A stretch of DNA of 62,745 bases from the NCBI GenBank assembly GCA_944376715.1, contig CALWDO010000012.1:1-62745 (forward strand). The letters run 5' to 3'. The notes under the pieces are model-generated. The model ran no database searches, was not told the DNA's origin, and saw nothing but the letters and a program-made list of their open reading frames with translations. Within the stretch, counting starts at the first letter, position 1; each line of letters opens with the position of its first letter. Shown here piece after piece: positions 25,088 to 33,527 of the stretch. Source of the stretch: an uncultured Lachnoclostridium sp. Lineage in GTDB: Bacteria; Bacillota; Clostridia; Lachnospirales; Lachnospiraceae. Both the position numbers and the translations under genes were made by a program.

Positions 25088-26572
25088 ATGCGACTGAGCA
25101 TGTGGATGATAGCCAATCAGCTCACGAATTTTGACTTGGAATTGGATATAGAAACCCATGCGCCTGCCAATCTGCGCAGCGCCCGCAGAGCTTATGCGAC
25201 GGACTGCGTACATGTGTATCAGGAAAAAAACGATGTGATCTGTGATGGGGGCGGTAACCGTATACGCATCAAAGATATTGATGTAGAATATGCTTTTGAA
25301 ATCGTTCAATCGATTTTTGACACTTACGATGACTGGAATTATGTGATACAGGAATCTGCCTCTTTGAATGATTTTCAGACAGTGATTGATTTCTCCTGGC
25401 ATGCGTTTCATAATCCGATTATACTTCTTAATGAAGACTTCAAAGTATTAGCTATGACAAATTCTTCTGATTTGAAAGGGATTGATCAGGAGTGGGATTA
25501 TTTAAGGGAAAATGGCTACAGTTCTTTTCGTGCAATTAAAAATATTACTGAAGACAGAGTATGGAGGGAAAGAAGAAACCGGAAAGACGTTCAGTATTAT
25601 CGCTGTTCCAACAAAATAATAGATACCAACTGTATCAGTATCTCTGTTACCTATAATAATATGAGGTATGGCCGGATTAATGTACTTGAGTGGAGCCGAC
25701 CCTTGAATGAAGGTGACTATCAGTTATTAGAACATTTGGAAAGAATTATTGCGCCGTATCTGGTATCTTATTATGCCTCGATGGTTTCCGGCGGATGGAA
25801 TGTGTTTTTAGATTTGTTGAGCGGACGGCAGATTAACCAGCAGGCTTTCGACAACCGCATGTTTTATAAACAATGGGGTAAGGACGATATTTATGTGGTT
25901 ATGTCCATTGATTTTCAGGATGACATCAGACTGATGCAGATGTGCCAGCAACAGCTGAACGAGTGTGTGGCATCTACAGAGATTCTGATCTATGAAAACA
26001 ATGTGGTCGCTATTGCTAACAAAACCAGGGACAATTACAAAGAAGAGAAAAAAAGGCTGGAAGATATGGCGCTCAGAAGTGGGGAAAAACTGGGGGTAAG
26101 TCTTCCTTTTACGGGACTGGAACAGTTAAAATACTATTATCAGCAGGCGTGTGCAGCGATAGAGTATGGCGCACTCTATAAAAACGATTCTGCAGTTTTT
26201 GAATTTTATGATTTTGGAATGCTTTGGCTGATGGAAACTTCAGCCGGAACTGACTGCCGGCAGCTGTGCGCCTGCCATCCGGATATTGTCCGTATGGCCA
26301 GAGAGCATTACCGGAAACTGGAAGAAGATCAGCTGGATACCCTGTACGTGTATCTAAAGAATGAATGCTCTCCACAGAAAACGTCTCAGGAATTGTTTGT
26401 GCATAAGAATACGTTGCTTTACCGTTTGAAAAAAATTATGGGCAGTCTGGAATATCCGATTCAAGAAAAGTATGACAGGGACTATATGTACTATTCTATT
26501 ATGGTGATTCAGCTTTACCGTAAAAAGTACAAAGAGTTATTTAGTTCTTTCTATGAAAAAGAAGGAAATTAG
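25088..26572 (+). CDS. PucR-type transcriptional regulator
   Basis: This 494-residue protein ends in the PucR/CdaR-type helix-turn-helix (SQELFVHKNTLLYRLKKIMG, about residues 435-454), preceded by a GGDEF-like/linker region. The N-terminal about 250 residues are a probable ligand-sensing part. PucR-family proteins usually activate catabolic genes in response to a metabolite. ATG 25088 follows AAAGGAG; the frame is open further upstream without a ribosome site. Its position between the two URO-D arms suggests it controls both. Confidence 0.82.
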   Translation: MRLSMWMIANQLTNFDLELDIETHAPANLRSARRAYATDCVHVYQEKNDVICDGGGNRIRIKDIDVEYAFEIVQSIFDTYDDWNYVIQESASLNDFQTVIDFSWHAFHNPIILLNEDFKVLAMTNSSDLKGIDQEWDYLRENGYSSFRAIKNITEDRVWRERRNRKDVQYYRCSNKIIDTNCISISVTYNNMRYGRINVLEWSRPLNEGDYQLLEHLERIIAPYLVSYYASMVSGGWNVFLDLLSGRQINQQAFDNRMFYKQWGKDDIYVVMSIDFQDDIRLMQMCQQQLNECVASTEILIYENNVVAIANKTRDNYKEEKKRLEDMALRSGEKLGVSLPFTGLEQLKYYYQQACAAIEYGALYKNDSAVFEFYDFGMLWLMETSAGTDCRQLCACHPDIVRMAREHYRKLEEDQLDTLYVYLKNECSPQKTSQELFVHKNTLLYRLKKIMGSLEYPIQEKYDRDYMYYSIMVIQLYRKKYKELFSSFYEKEGN

Positions 26573-26578
26573 AACAGA

Positions 26579-26603
26579 GGACGGCGTTGATCCGTCCTTT
26601 TTT
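26579..26603 (+). terminator. Terminator after the PucR-type gene
   Basis: GGACGG (26579-26584) and CCGTCC (26592-26597) form a short GC-rich stem followed by TTTTTT. A second small palindrome (TTGGTAT/ATACCAA) follows at once, so the transporter downstream probably has its own promoter. Confidence 0.7.
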
Positions 26604-26739
26604 GTTGGTATGCGATACCAAAAAAAATCAAATTCTTCCGATCAAATCTGTACGCCGAATCCGTATTCTTTCATATTTTCCTAAGGTAAAATAAGAGAAA
26701 ATGAATATTCATTATTCTATCAGAGTGGAGGGGGTTGCA

Positions 26740-28179
26740 ATGTCTGCTGCTTCAAAAAAGTTTTACATGCATCTGGTAATTTCTGCGGTATTATTTGTAC
26801 TTTTGCGGTTTGTACCTGCGGCCAACGGGCTGACGCCGGTAGGCGTCAATGTGCTGTCGGTTTTTATACCGGTTCTGTATATGTGGCTTACGATCGGAAC
26901 AGACTGGCCCAGCTGGCTTGCTATGGCGTTGGTTATATTTACGGGAGTTATGACCCCGGCTGAAGTTTACAGCGGCGTATTTGGAAGTTCCCTGATTATT
27001 ACGGTTATTGGTATGATGTCTTTCAGCAAGGTATTGACCAATACCGGAGTCATAGAGCTGGTTGTCAAACGGGCAATCACGTTTGAAATTGTCCGGGGGC
27101 GTCCTTATGTATTCATTGCAATGTTGTTGGGAGCCTGCGGAGTAATCAGCTGTTTTGTAGATGTGGGGGCAGTCACGCTCATATTTATTCCGATTATAGC
27201 CGGTATATGTAATGAGATTGGGTACACGAAGGGAGATCCTTTTTACACTGCTCTGATGATTGGGCTGTTTTGGGTAACAAACGCTTTCAATGGAGGATCT
27301 CCGCTTGGTCATGCGCTTCCCATTATTATGATGAATGCGGCGGCAGCCGGGGGATATGAGATTTCTTACAGTGAATGGCTTGCAGTAGGTGTTCCGGCAG
27401 CTATCTTGATTTCTGTGGCAGCGATTTTCCTGATCTGTATTGTATGGCGTCCGGAGGCGTCAAAATTCAAAAATTATGATCTTGACGCGCACAGGAGCAG
27501 CATTCCTAAATTACGCAGAGAAGGCGCAATCACGTTGATTGTGTTCGCTCTGGTGATTCTTTACTGGGTGGTGCCGGTGATATGGCCCGGTTTGTTGGAC
27601 GAAAATATGACTGTGCTTTACAATGCCTGGGGCACATCTCTGCCATTGATTATCGGTATGGGCTTATTGTGCGTCATACATGTGAATGATAAGCCGATCG
27701 CTGATTTTCGTGATATGACCAGTACGTCAACCATTACAACACTGCTGTTTATCGGCATTGTCTCTGTGCTGGGGACCGCTATCAGCAGCGAGGCGGCAGG
27801 TATCTCTGTCTGTTTGAATACGGTTCTGGCTCCGTTTACTTCTAATATGTCGATGTTTATGATCGTTGTTTTGGGATGTCTGGGCTGCATTGTCCTGACG
27901 AATTTTATATCTAATACGGTCAGCATGTTGTTGTTTTTTAGCCTGATTATACCGATTGTCCAGGCTGGCGGAGGAGATGTGAATCTGGTGATTATCCTGC
28001 TGTGTATTATGGCCTGCTTCGCGTCGCTGGTTCCTTCCGCGGCAGTGACCGCGCCGTTTTTCTTTGGACCGGAGCATATTACGGTGAAAAATACATATAA
28101 ATGGAACCTTATCATGATATTTTTTGCGTGGTTCATATCCGCTTGTATTTTTTATCCGTTATTTACGACATTCTTTTAG
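26740..28179 (+). CDS. SLC13/DASS-type anion permease
   Basis: This 479-residue protein has about 12 hydrophobic helices and resembles the divalent-anion:Na+ symporter/SLC13 group (FVDVGAVTLIFIPIIAGICNEIGY, VTNAFNGGSPLGHALP, LTNFISNTVSMLLFF segments with the duplicated S/N-T patterns). Such carriers move carboxylates. It starts the plus-strand operon with three URO-D proteins, so it probably imports their substrate, perhaps a methoxylated or betaine-like acid. ATG 26740 follows GGAGGGG; an upstream ATG at 26701 lacks a site. Confidence 0.75.
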   Translation: MSAASKKFYMHLVISAVLFVLLRFVPAANGLTPVGVNVLSVFIPVLYMWLTIGTDWPSWLAMALVIFTGVMTPAEVYSGVFGSSLIITVIGMMSFSKVLTNTGVIELVVKRAITFEIVRGRPYVFIAMLLGACGVISCFVDVGAVTLIFIPIIAGICNEIGYTKGDPFYTALMIGLFWVTNAFNGGSPLGHALPIIMMNAAAAGGYEISYSEWLAVGVPAAILISVAAIFLICIVWRPEASKFKNYDLDAHRSSIPKLRREGAITLIVFALVILYWVVPVIWPGLLDENMTVLYNAWGTSLPLIIGMGLLCVIHVNDKPIADFRDMTSTSTITTLLFIGIVSVLGTAISSEAAGISVCLNTVLAPFTSNMSMFMIVVLGCLGCIVLTNFISNTVSMLLFFSLIIPIVQAGGGDVNLVIILLCIMACFASLVPSAAVTAPFFFGPEHITVKNTYKWNLIMIFFAWFISACIFYPLFTTFF

Positions 28180-28203
28180 AATTAGTTGAAAGGAGAGAGG
28201 AAA

Positions 28204-29208
28204 ATGTTGACAGAAAAAGAAAACTATTTGATGGCGGTCAGAGGAGAAGTTCCAGAATGGGTTCCAAGAAATCTTTATGCAAGTCCGGGACGGCCTCCTG
28301 CTAATGCGTGGGTAGGACCGGGGATCTTGAATGAACGCAGGACGCCGGAAGGGGGATTTGATGTCTGGGGAGTAGAATTCGTAGCGACGAAAGAGACCGG
28401 AGGACAGGCGCTTCCGGTTCCTGGAAAATTTCTTTTGGACGATATTACAAAATGGCGGGATGTGATTAAAGCGCCGGATCTGTCTTATGTAGACTGGGAA
28501 AGCATGGCCCAGAAAGACCTGGCCAATATTGACCGCAGCCAGACCGCGGTGTGCGGAGTAATGCATATGGGCTATTTTATGCAGCTTATGAACTTTATGG
28601 GATTCACAGAAGGGTTGTGTGCGCTGGCGGAAGAACCGGAAGAAGTGATGGCTCTCTTTGAATATATGTCTGACTTTTATTGCCAGATCGCTGAAAAATT
28701 TATGGAGTACTACAAACCGGATGTATGGTGTATTACGGACGATGTGGCTACTGCCCAGCATCCATTCCTGTCCCTTGATATGTATCGTGAAATGGTAAAA
28801 CCATTTCACGCAAAAGAAGCTAAATTCGGTGTCGACCGCGGATTGCCTGTAGATATGCACTGCTGCGGTAAATGTGAAGATTTTATTGACGACTGGCTGG
28901 AATTTGGAGTTGGTGTTTGGAACCCGGCACAGTGTATGAACGACCTGAAAGGGATTAAGAAAAAATATGGAAACCGTCTGGTATTAGAAGGTTGCTGGGA
29001 CTCCTCCGGACCAGCAGGATGGCCGGATGCTTCGGAAGAATTAGTGAAGTCGGAAGTGCGCAAATGTATCGATACGTTTGCTCCCGGCGGCGGTTTCATT
29101 TTCTGGGGCAGCGTATACGGTGCGGCGGATGACGCGGCTATGCAGAATAAGGCCCGCTGGATTCAGGAAGAATATGATTCTTATGGAAGAACGTTTTATA
29201 AACGTTAA
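28204..29208 (+). CDS. URO-D-superfamily protein (putative methyltransferase)
   Basis: The 334-residue protein begins LTEKENYLMAVRGEVPEWVP, the usual N-terminal pattern of URO-D-related methyltransferases. It has CITDDVATAQHPF and the zinc-type motif DMHCCGKCEDFIDDW, and a Cys at VLEGCWDSS where a third zinc ligand would fall. No corrinoid-binding domain (DxHxxG) is present. It lies 24 bases after the permease with an AAAGGAGAG site (start ATG 28204, not the earlier in-frame ATG at 28186). Confidence 0.78.
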   Translation: MLTEKENYLMAVRGEVPEWVPRNLYASPGRPPANAWVGPGILNERRTPEGGFDVWGVEFVATKETGGQALPVPGKFLLDDITKWRDVIKAPDLSYVDWESMAQKDLANIDRSQTAVCGVMHMGYFMQLMNFMGFTEGLCALAEEPEEVMALFEYMSDFYCQIAEKFMEYYKPDVWCITDDVATAQHPFLSLDMYREMVKPFHAKEAKFGVDRGLPVDMHCCGKCEDFIDDWLEFGVGVWNPAQCMNDLKGIKKKYGNRLVLEGCWDSSGPAGWPDASEELVKSEVRKCIDTFAPGGGFIFWGSVYGAADDAAMQNKARWIQEEYDSYGRTFYKR

Positions 29209-29229
29209 TAAAAAGGATGGAGAAAGACA

Positions 29230-30297
29230 ATGGAAAGAGTAAAGTATTCAGAAAAAGAATTGGTACATACCGGTGAGTATTTGACACCGGGAGGTCCGAT
29301 GCCAAGGTATGCTACGCCAATTACGGCCAGAGAGAATTATCTGGCTATGCTGAAAGGAGAAAAACCGCTTTGGCTTCCTATTTACTACGATTTTAGGACG
29401 TTTGTTCCCAGAATTATTCCGGATAATGTGGCCAGAGGTTTTGTGATTGAAACGAATACATTGTCCAGGGAAGAAATGGGCGGGAAGGATATGTTCGGTG
29501 TAGAGTGGGAATACATTGATATTGCCGGCGGGTCGATGGTAAAACCGGGGACTCCCCTTCTGGAGGATGCTTCTGAATGGAAGGAAAAAGTGAAATTTCC
29601 GGACATTGAAGCCTGGGATTGGGAAGGCTGTGCTGCCCGCAATGAAGGCAAGTTTCTGCATACGGACCGTGTGACAACCATGTGGATGTTTACAGGATTA
29701 TTTGAGCGGCTGATTTCGTTTATGGATTTTGAAGGAGCTGCCATGGCACTGATTGATGAAGACCAAAAAGAAGATGTTCATGAATTGTTCGGCCGACTCT
29801 GTGATTTGTATATTCAGATTATAGTAAAATATAAACAGTATTTTGATCTTGATGTTTTGTACTTTCATGATGACTGGGGCGCGCAGCGGGCGCCGTTCTT
29901 TTCACTGGATACTTGCAGGGAGATGATTGTGCCTTATTTAAAGCGAATCACGGATTACTGCCATGAGAATGGAATATTTTTTGAATTTCATTGCTGCGGC
30001 AAAAATGAACTGCTGGTTCCTGCAATGATCGAAGCGGGTGTCGATGTATGGGCTGGTCAGATTATGAACGATAAAAAAGCACTCCATGATCAGTACGGCG
30101 AAAAGATCGTTTTAGGTGTTGACATTGACTTCCCGGAAAATCCTACGGATGAGCAGGCGGCAAAAGCTGTTGCTGATTTTCTGGAGACGTATGCCGGGAA
30201 TATGGAGAAGGCTCCGGTTTACTGCTGTACCTTGATTATGCCACAGAACGTAAGGGAACAGCTGTATATTCAGAGCAGAAAGATGTTTAATGAATAA
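29230..30297 (+). CDS. URO-D-superfamily protein (putative methyltransferase)
   Basis: This 355-residue protein has an extended N terminus before ARENYLAMLKGEKPLWLPIY, the segment FHDDWGAQRAPFFS and the motif FEFHCCGKNELLVPAM. The HDDWG form is shared with the next protein, and the two look like the closest pair in the cluster. The third expected zinc-ligand cysteine is not evident (LGVDIDFP). Methyl transfer from an unknown substrate is the best family-based guess. Confidence 0.78.
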   Translation: MERVKYSEKELVHTGEYLTPGGPMPRYATPITARENYLAMLKGEKPLWLPIYYDFRTFVPRIIPDNVARGFVIETNTLSREEMGGKDMFGVEWEYIDIAGGSMVKPGTPLLEDASEWKEKVKFPDIEAWDWEGCAARNEGKFLHTDRVTTMWMFTGLFERLISFMDFEGAAMALIDEDQKEDVHELFGRLCDLYIQIIVKYKQYFDLDVLYFHDDWGAQRAPFFSLDTCREMIVPYLKRITDYCHENGIFFEFHCCGKNELLVPAMIEAGVDVWAGQIMNDKKALHDQYGEKIVLGVDIDFPENPTDEQAAKAVADFLETYAGNMEKAPVYCCTLIMPQNVREQLYIQSRKMFNE

Positions 30298-30307
30298 AGG
30301 AGAGAGT

Positions 30308-31396
30308 ATGATGGCTATAGGACAGTTTATGCGGCAGGCGGCGCAAAGGGATTATTCAAAAGAATGGCAGGCACCGGGATCTTTCCCTTGGATTTTCCAG
30401 CGCCCTAAGGAGCCGATTACGGGGCGGCCGATCAGTGTCAGAGAAAATTACATCCGGTGTGTAAAGGGGGAGCAACCCTATTGGATGCCAGCTTATTTAT
30501 ATGAAAGTAATACAGTTTGGCCGGATGCCATAGAAGAACATCCGGTACCGGAAGTAGATGGATACGACTGGTGGGGCGTTAACTGGAAGATGGTGGATTC
30601 CGTCGGAGGAATGATTACGAAACCGGGTACCAGAACGATTTCAGATTTTTCCAAATGGAAAGAAGAGCTGGAATGGCCGGATCTGTCTGTGGTAGATTTT
30701 AAAACAGATGGCCAGAAACTCCAAAAACTTATGGATCCTGACCGAGTACATATTTATGAATGTGTTGAAGGTATTTTTGAACGGCTTCATGAGTTGATAC
30801 CTTTTGACGAATCTCTCATTGCATTTTATGAAGAGCCGGAACTTTTGGAAGAATTCTTTCAGAAGATGGCGGATTATAAGATAGAATGCTGCCAAAAGGT
30901 GTTTGAAAATTATGGCCGTGTAGACGGGGTCTTGTATCATGACGACTGGGGGACTCAGAGAGCTGGCTTTTTCTCAAATGAGATGTTCCGTGAACAATTG
31001 ATGCCGGCTACTTCCAGATTCCTCAAGTATATAAAAGAACAAGGAAAATTTATCGAACTGCATTCATGCGGAAAAAATGTACAATATGTTCCGGAGATGA
31101 TAGAGATGGGAATTGATATGTGGACTCCACAGGCAGTTATTAACGATCCGGATTATTTGTATGAAACGTATGGAGACCAGATGGCTTTCTGTTTTCATGT
31201 CGAAATTGCTCCGTCGGATACGGAGCAGGAAATTCGGCATAAAATTCGGGATTTTGTAGATCATTTTGGAGCGAAAGGACGTTGTATGCCTTGGATTCGG
31301 ACAGATAAAAGCATACCGGAACAGGAGATAATTGCCCGGGATGAGCTTTATAATTATTCTTTAGAATTCTATAATAAACAATATGGCAGAAAGTAA
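30308..31396 (+). CDS. URO-D-superfamily protein (putative methyltransferase)
   Basis: The 362-residue protein shares the layout of its neighbour: VRENYIRCVKGEQPYWMPAY, YHDDWGTQRAGFFS and FIELHSCGKNVQYVPEM. ATG 30308 follows AAAGGAG; an ATG at 30290 in the same frame overlaps the previous gene and lacks a site. It ends the operon, before a strong terminator. Three successive divergent paralogues suggest a multi-step or multi-substrate demethylation, or heteromeric assembly; this is inference. Confidence 0.78.
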   Translation: MMAIGQFMRQAAQRDYSKEWQAPGSFPWIFQRPKEPITGRPISVRENYIRCVKGEQPYWMPAYLYESNTVWPDAIEEHPVPEVDGYDWWGVNWKMVDSVGGMITKPGTRTISDFSKWKEELEWPDLSVVDFKTDGQKLQKLMDPDRVHIYECVEGIFERLHELIPFDESLIAFYEEPELLEEFFQKMADYKIECCQKVFENYGRVDGVLYHDDWGTQRAGFFSNEMFREQLMPATSRFLKYIKEQGKFIELHSCGKNVQYVPEMIEMGIDMWTPQAVINDPDYLYETYGDQMAFCFHVEIAPSDTEQEIRHKIRDFVDHFGAKGRCMPWIRTDKSIPEQEIIARDELYNYSLEFYNKQYGRK

Positions 31397-31413
31397 ATAG
31401 ACATTGATATGAG

Positions 31414-31467
31414 TGAGAGTATCACAAACTGCTCAAATGAGACAGCAATGTGATACTCTCATTTTAT
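31414..31467. terminator. Long bidirectional terminator
   Basis: TGAGAGTATCACA (31414-31426) and TGTGATACTCTCA (31449-31461) form a perfect 13-bp stem followed by TTTTAT. It closes the URO-D operon and may also serve the convergent GNAT gene. Confidence 0.75.
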
Positions 31468-31922
31468 CATCGTTCCCAGATCATGGCATATTCCGCTTCG
31501 CCCGTGTCCGGATCGATACCTTCTCTTTCAATCTGAAATCCTTCCCGCTGATAAAACTTTACAGCTCCTGTGTTGTTCCGGTATACGGATAAAGTGAGCC
31601 TCTGTTTCCGCCCTTTCGCGCAATCGATCAGACGTTTCCCTATTCCCTGCGACCGGGCTTCCCGACGAATGAAAAGTCCTTCGATGTAGTCCCTGTTCAT
31701 TCCCAGAAATCCCTGTATTCCATCCGGGGTTTCATAGACAAAGATCTCTGCCTGGGGAAGCAGTTTTTTAACCATTGGCAGATGGTTCTGCCAATAAGCG
31801 ATGGGAATGAAAGAATGAGCCTGGATGTTGGCTTCCAGCCAGATCTGTGCAATGACGGAAAGATCTTCTTTTTGAGCCGGACGTATCGTACCGACGGTAT
31901 GTTCTCCGGTTTGAAATTTCAT
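31467..31922 (-). CDS. GNAT-family N-acetyltransferase
   Basis: This 151-residue acetyltransferase has the acetyl-CoA motif RREARSQGIGKRLIDCAKG (about residues 85-103) and the C-terminal NNTGAVKFYQREGFQIERE pattern. It resembles small YjaB-like GNATs. The substrate is unknown. It has a GGAG ribosome site on the minus strand and is convergent to the URO-D operon. Confidence 0.85.
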   Translation of the reverse strand: MKFQTGEHTVGTIRPAQKEDLSVIAQIWLEANIQAHSFIPIAYWQNHLPMVKKLLPQAEIFVYETPDGIQGFLGMNRDYIEGLFIRREARSQGIGKRLIDCAKGRKQRLTLSVYRNNTGAVKFYQREGFQIEREGIDPDTGEAEYAMIWER

Positions 31923-32010
31923 AAAATTTGAATCTCCTTTGAGCGGTTATATATCATTTGAAACAGACGAAGCCAGGATAAAACAGTAAACTGAAAAATG
32001 AAAGCGGGGA

Positions 32011-32097
32011 TTATACAATTTCGGAAGTACACAGCTCTTTCAGCAATTCCGGATTCTTTACCCATATCCTGCCGCGTCCGGTAGAGATGACTCCTTG
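32011..32097 (-). pseudogene. Remnant of a Crp/Fnr-type regulator C terminus
   Basis: On the minus strand a 28-codon frame reads QGVISTGRGRIWVKNPELLK and ends a few residues later with a stop. It resembles the wing and last helix of Crp/Fnr regulators (compare HRGRIWITGDQYEQM in the gene at 55655). A stop lies just upstream in the same frame and no start codon is present, so this looks like a decayed end of a gene. The identification rests on a short match. Confidence 0.35.
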
Positions 32098-32099
32098 AT

Positions 32100-32321
32100 G
32101 TGTTCATGCGGTTCTCCCGGTTTCCAGAGGTATTCTCCTTTCACAGGCAAATATGCGGTAATGGAATTGTACCGCCATATTTAGTAATTTTCAAGACAGA
32201 AACGGAGGAACGCAAAGTAACCGTAATTGACAAAAAGCTGTATCCTGAAATGCAGAAACAGTACTGCATGGATCCGGATTCAGGAGCATGTCCCTGCTAC
32301 CAGGTGGTCAGAATCGACTGA
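32100..32321 (+). other. Short open frame of uncertain status in a 500-base gap
   Basis: The stretch from 31923 to 32435 has no clear gene. An open frame ends in a polar, cysteine-bearing tail (KLYPEMQKQYCMDPDSGA then CPCYQVVRID). The tail reads like real protein, but no start codon with a ribosome site was found near it; GTG 32100 is the only upstream start. A terminator follows at 32337, so a transcript may end here. It may be the end of a degraded gene or a tiny protein. Confidence 0.25.
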
Positions 32322-32336
32322 GCCGCCGGAAGACAG

Positions 32337-32372
32337 AGAGCTCGAAAAGTTTTGCTTTTTGGCTCTTTTTTT
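32337..32372 (+). terminator. Terminator upstream of perR
   Basis: AGAGC (32337-32341) with GCTCT (32662-style arm at 32362-32366) and inner AAAA/TTTT pairs form a hairpin followed by a run of T. It separates the short open frame from the perR promoter, whose -35 box begins two bases after it. Confidence 0.6.
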
Positions 32373-32373
32373 A

Positions 32374-32402
32374 TTGACAAAACAAATAAGAATAATTACA
32401 AT
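32374..32402 (+). promoter_or_regulatory. Promoter of the perR-rubrerythrin operon
   Basis: TTGACA (32374-32379) and TACAAT (32397-32402) are 17 bases apart, close to perfect consensus. The predicted start near 32409 lies inside the PerR-type operator. Confidence 0.85.
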
Positions 32403-32406
32403 ATAT

Positions 32407-32421
32407 TTAGAATGATTCTAA
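32407..32421. promoter_or_regulatory. PerR/Fur-type operator
   Basis: TTAGAATGATTCTAA is a perfect 7-1-7 inverted repeat, one position per arm from the PerR box consensus TTATAATNATTATAA. It covers the predicted transcription start, so the regulator should repress its own operon until peroxide inactivates it. Confidence 0.85.
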
Positions 32422-32435
32422 AAAGAGAGATGCAG

Positions 32436-32843
32436 ATGACGAAATACGAGAAAGAGATCTACCGGCTGATCACTGAATCCGAAGATCATATGACGGCGGA
32501 GCAGGTGTTTGGAGAAGTGAAAAAAATATATCCATCCGTGTCCCTCGCTACGATCTATAATAACCTGAATAAATTGAGCGGAGCAGGGATGATACGGAAA
32601 GTCTCCGTAGAAGGCAGTCCGGACCGGTATGACCGTACTGCGAAGCACGACCATATCGTATGCAGAAGATGCGGGAAACTGACAGATGTTCGTTTTAGTG
32701 ACCTGACAGAGGCGCTGGAAAGGCAGATGGGAGAAAAGTTTCTTTTTTACGACTTGAAGGTATATTACATATGCCCTGAGTGCAGAAAAAAAGAAGAATT
32801 ACAGGATCTATATGCCGTCAAAAGCGGTACGGCGACAGGATAG
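32436..32843 (+). CDS. perR: Fur-family regulator, PerR type
   Basis: The 135-residue protein has the Fur winged helix (HMTAEQVFGEVKK, SLATIYNNLNKL), the HDHIVCRRCGK metal segment and the second zinc pair CPEC. The neighbouring rubredoxin and rubrerythrin genes and the PerR-like operator favour a peroxide sensor over an iron regulator; the sequence alone does not decide. The start may be ATG 32436 or 32430; AGAGAG spacing favours the former. Confidence 0.85.
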   Translation: MTKYEKEIYRLITESEDHMTAEQVFGEVKKIYPSVSLATIYNNLNKLSGAGMIRKVSVEGSPDRYDRTAKHDHIVCRRCGKLTDVRFSDLTEALERQMGEKFLFYDLKVYYICPECRKKEELQDLYAVKSGTATG

Positions 32844-32873
32844 ATAAAATACAGAAGAAAGGAGAAAGCGTAA

Positions 32874-33527
32874 ATGAAGTATGTGTGTTCGGTGTGCGGA
32901 TATATCTACGATGAAGACCGGGAAAAAATTTCTTTTGACGATTTGCCGGAATCATGGAAATGTCCCGTCTGCAAGGCGGCGAAATCTGCTTTTGTACCTG
33001 AAAAACCGAAAGAAAAAGTGAAGCCTTCCCGTGCTCCGGCGGTATCTGCCCCTTTGGAAGAGGAGCTTTTGGAAATGTCCGCAGGGGAGCTTGCCGCGCT
33101 GTGTTCCAACCTTGCAAGAGGCTGTGAGAAGCAGTATAAGGCGGAAGAAGCGGAGCTTTTTCGTCAGATCGCGGATTATTTTGAGTCGGCTGCTCCGGAA
33201 GTGCCGGAGCCGGATACAGAACAGCTTGCCGCATTGTTTCGGGATGATCTGCAGAACGGATATCCCTCTGTAAGAGCTGCCGCGGACGCTGTGGGAGACC
33301 GCGGTACCGGCCGGATCTGTGTCTGGGGTGAAAAAGTGACGAATATGCTGGATTCTCTGATTGCCCAGTATCGACAGGAAGGAGAAAGCTTTCTTGAAAA
33401 CACGCAGGTATGGGTGTGTTCGGTGTGCGGATTCGTCTATATAGGCGACGAACCGCCGAAGATTTGTCCGGTATGCAAGGTTCCCGACTGGAAGTTTGAA
33501 AAGATGGAAGGGAGGGATTCTGTATGA
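32874..33527 (+). CDS. Protein with two rubredoxin-type domains
   Basis: This 217-residue protein has an N-terminal rubredoxin ([13 protein letters not shown] and [13 protein letters not shown]), a middle helical part of about 120 residues, and a C-terminal rubrerythrin-type rubredoxin ([25 protein letters not shown]). The middle part ([20 protein letters not shown]) looks like a degenerate rubrerythrin bundle without clear ExxH iron ligands. It probably moves electrons in oxygen or peroxide reduction with the next gene, whose ATG overlaps its stop. Confidence 0.8.
   Translation: MKYVCSVCGYIYDEDREKISFDDLPESWKCPVCKAAKSAFVPEKPKEKVKPSRAPAVSAPLEEELLEMSAGELAALCSNLARGCEKQYKAEEAELFRQIADYFESAAPEVPEPDTEQLAALFRDDLQNGYPSVRAAADAVGDRGTGRICVWGEKVTNMLDSLIAQYRQEGESFLENTQVWVCSVCGFVYIGDEPPKICPVCKVPDWKFEKMEGRDSV

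Noticed and set aside
23790-31396. Heme-pathway uroporphyrinogen decarboxylase (HemE) identity for the four URO-D proteins
   Set aside because: Their N-terminal and active-site segments fit the methyltransferase branch (HxCG zinc motif), and no heme genes are nearby.
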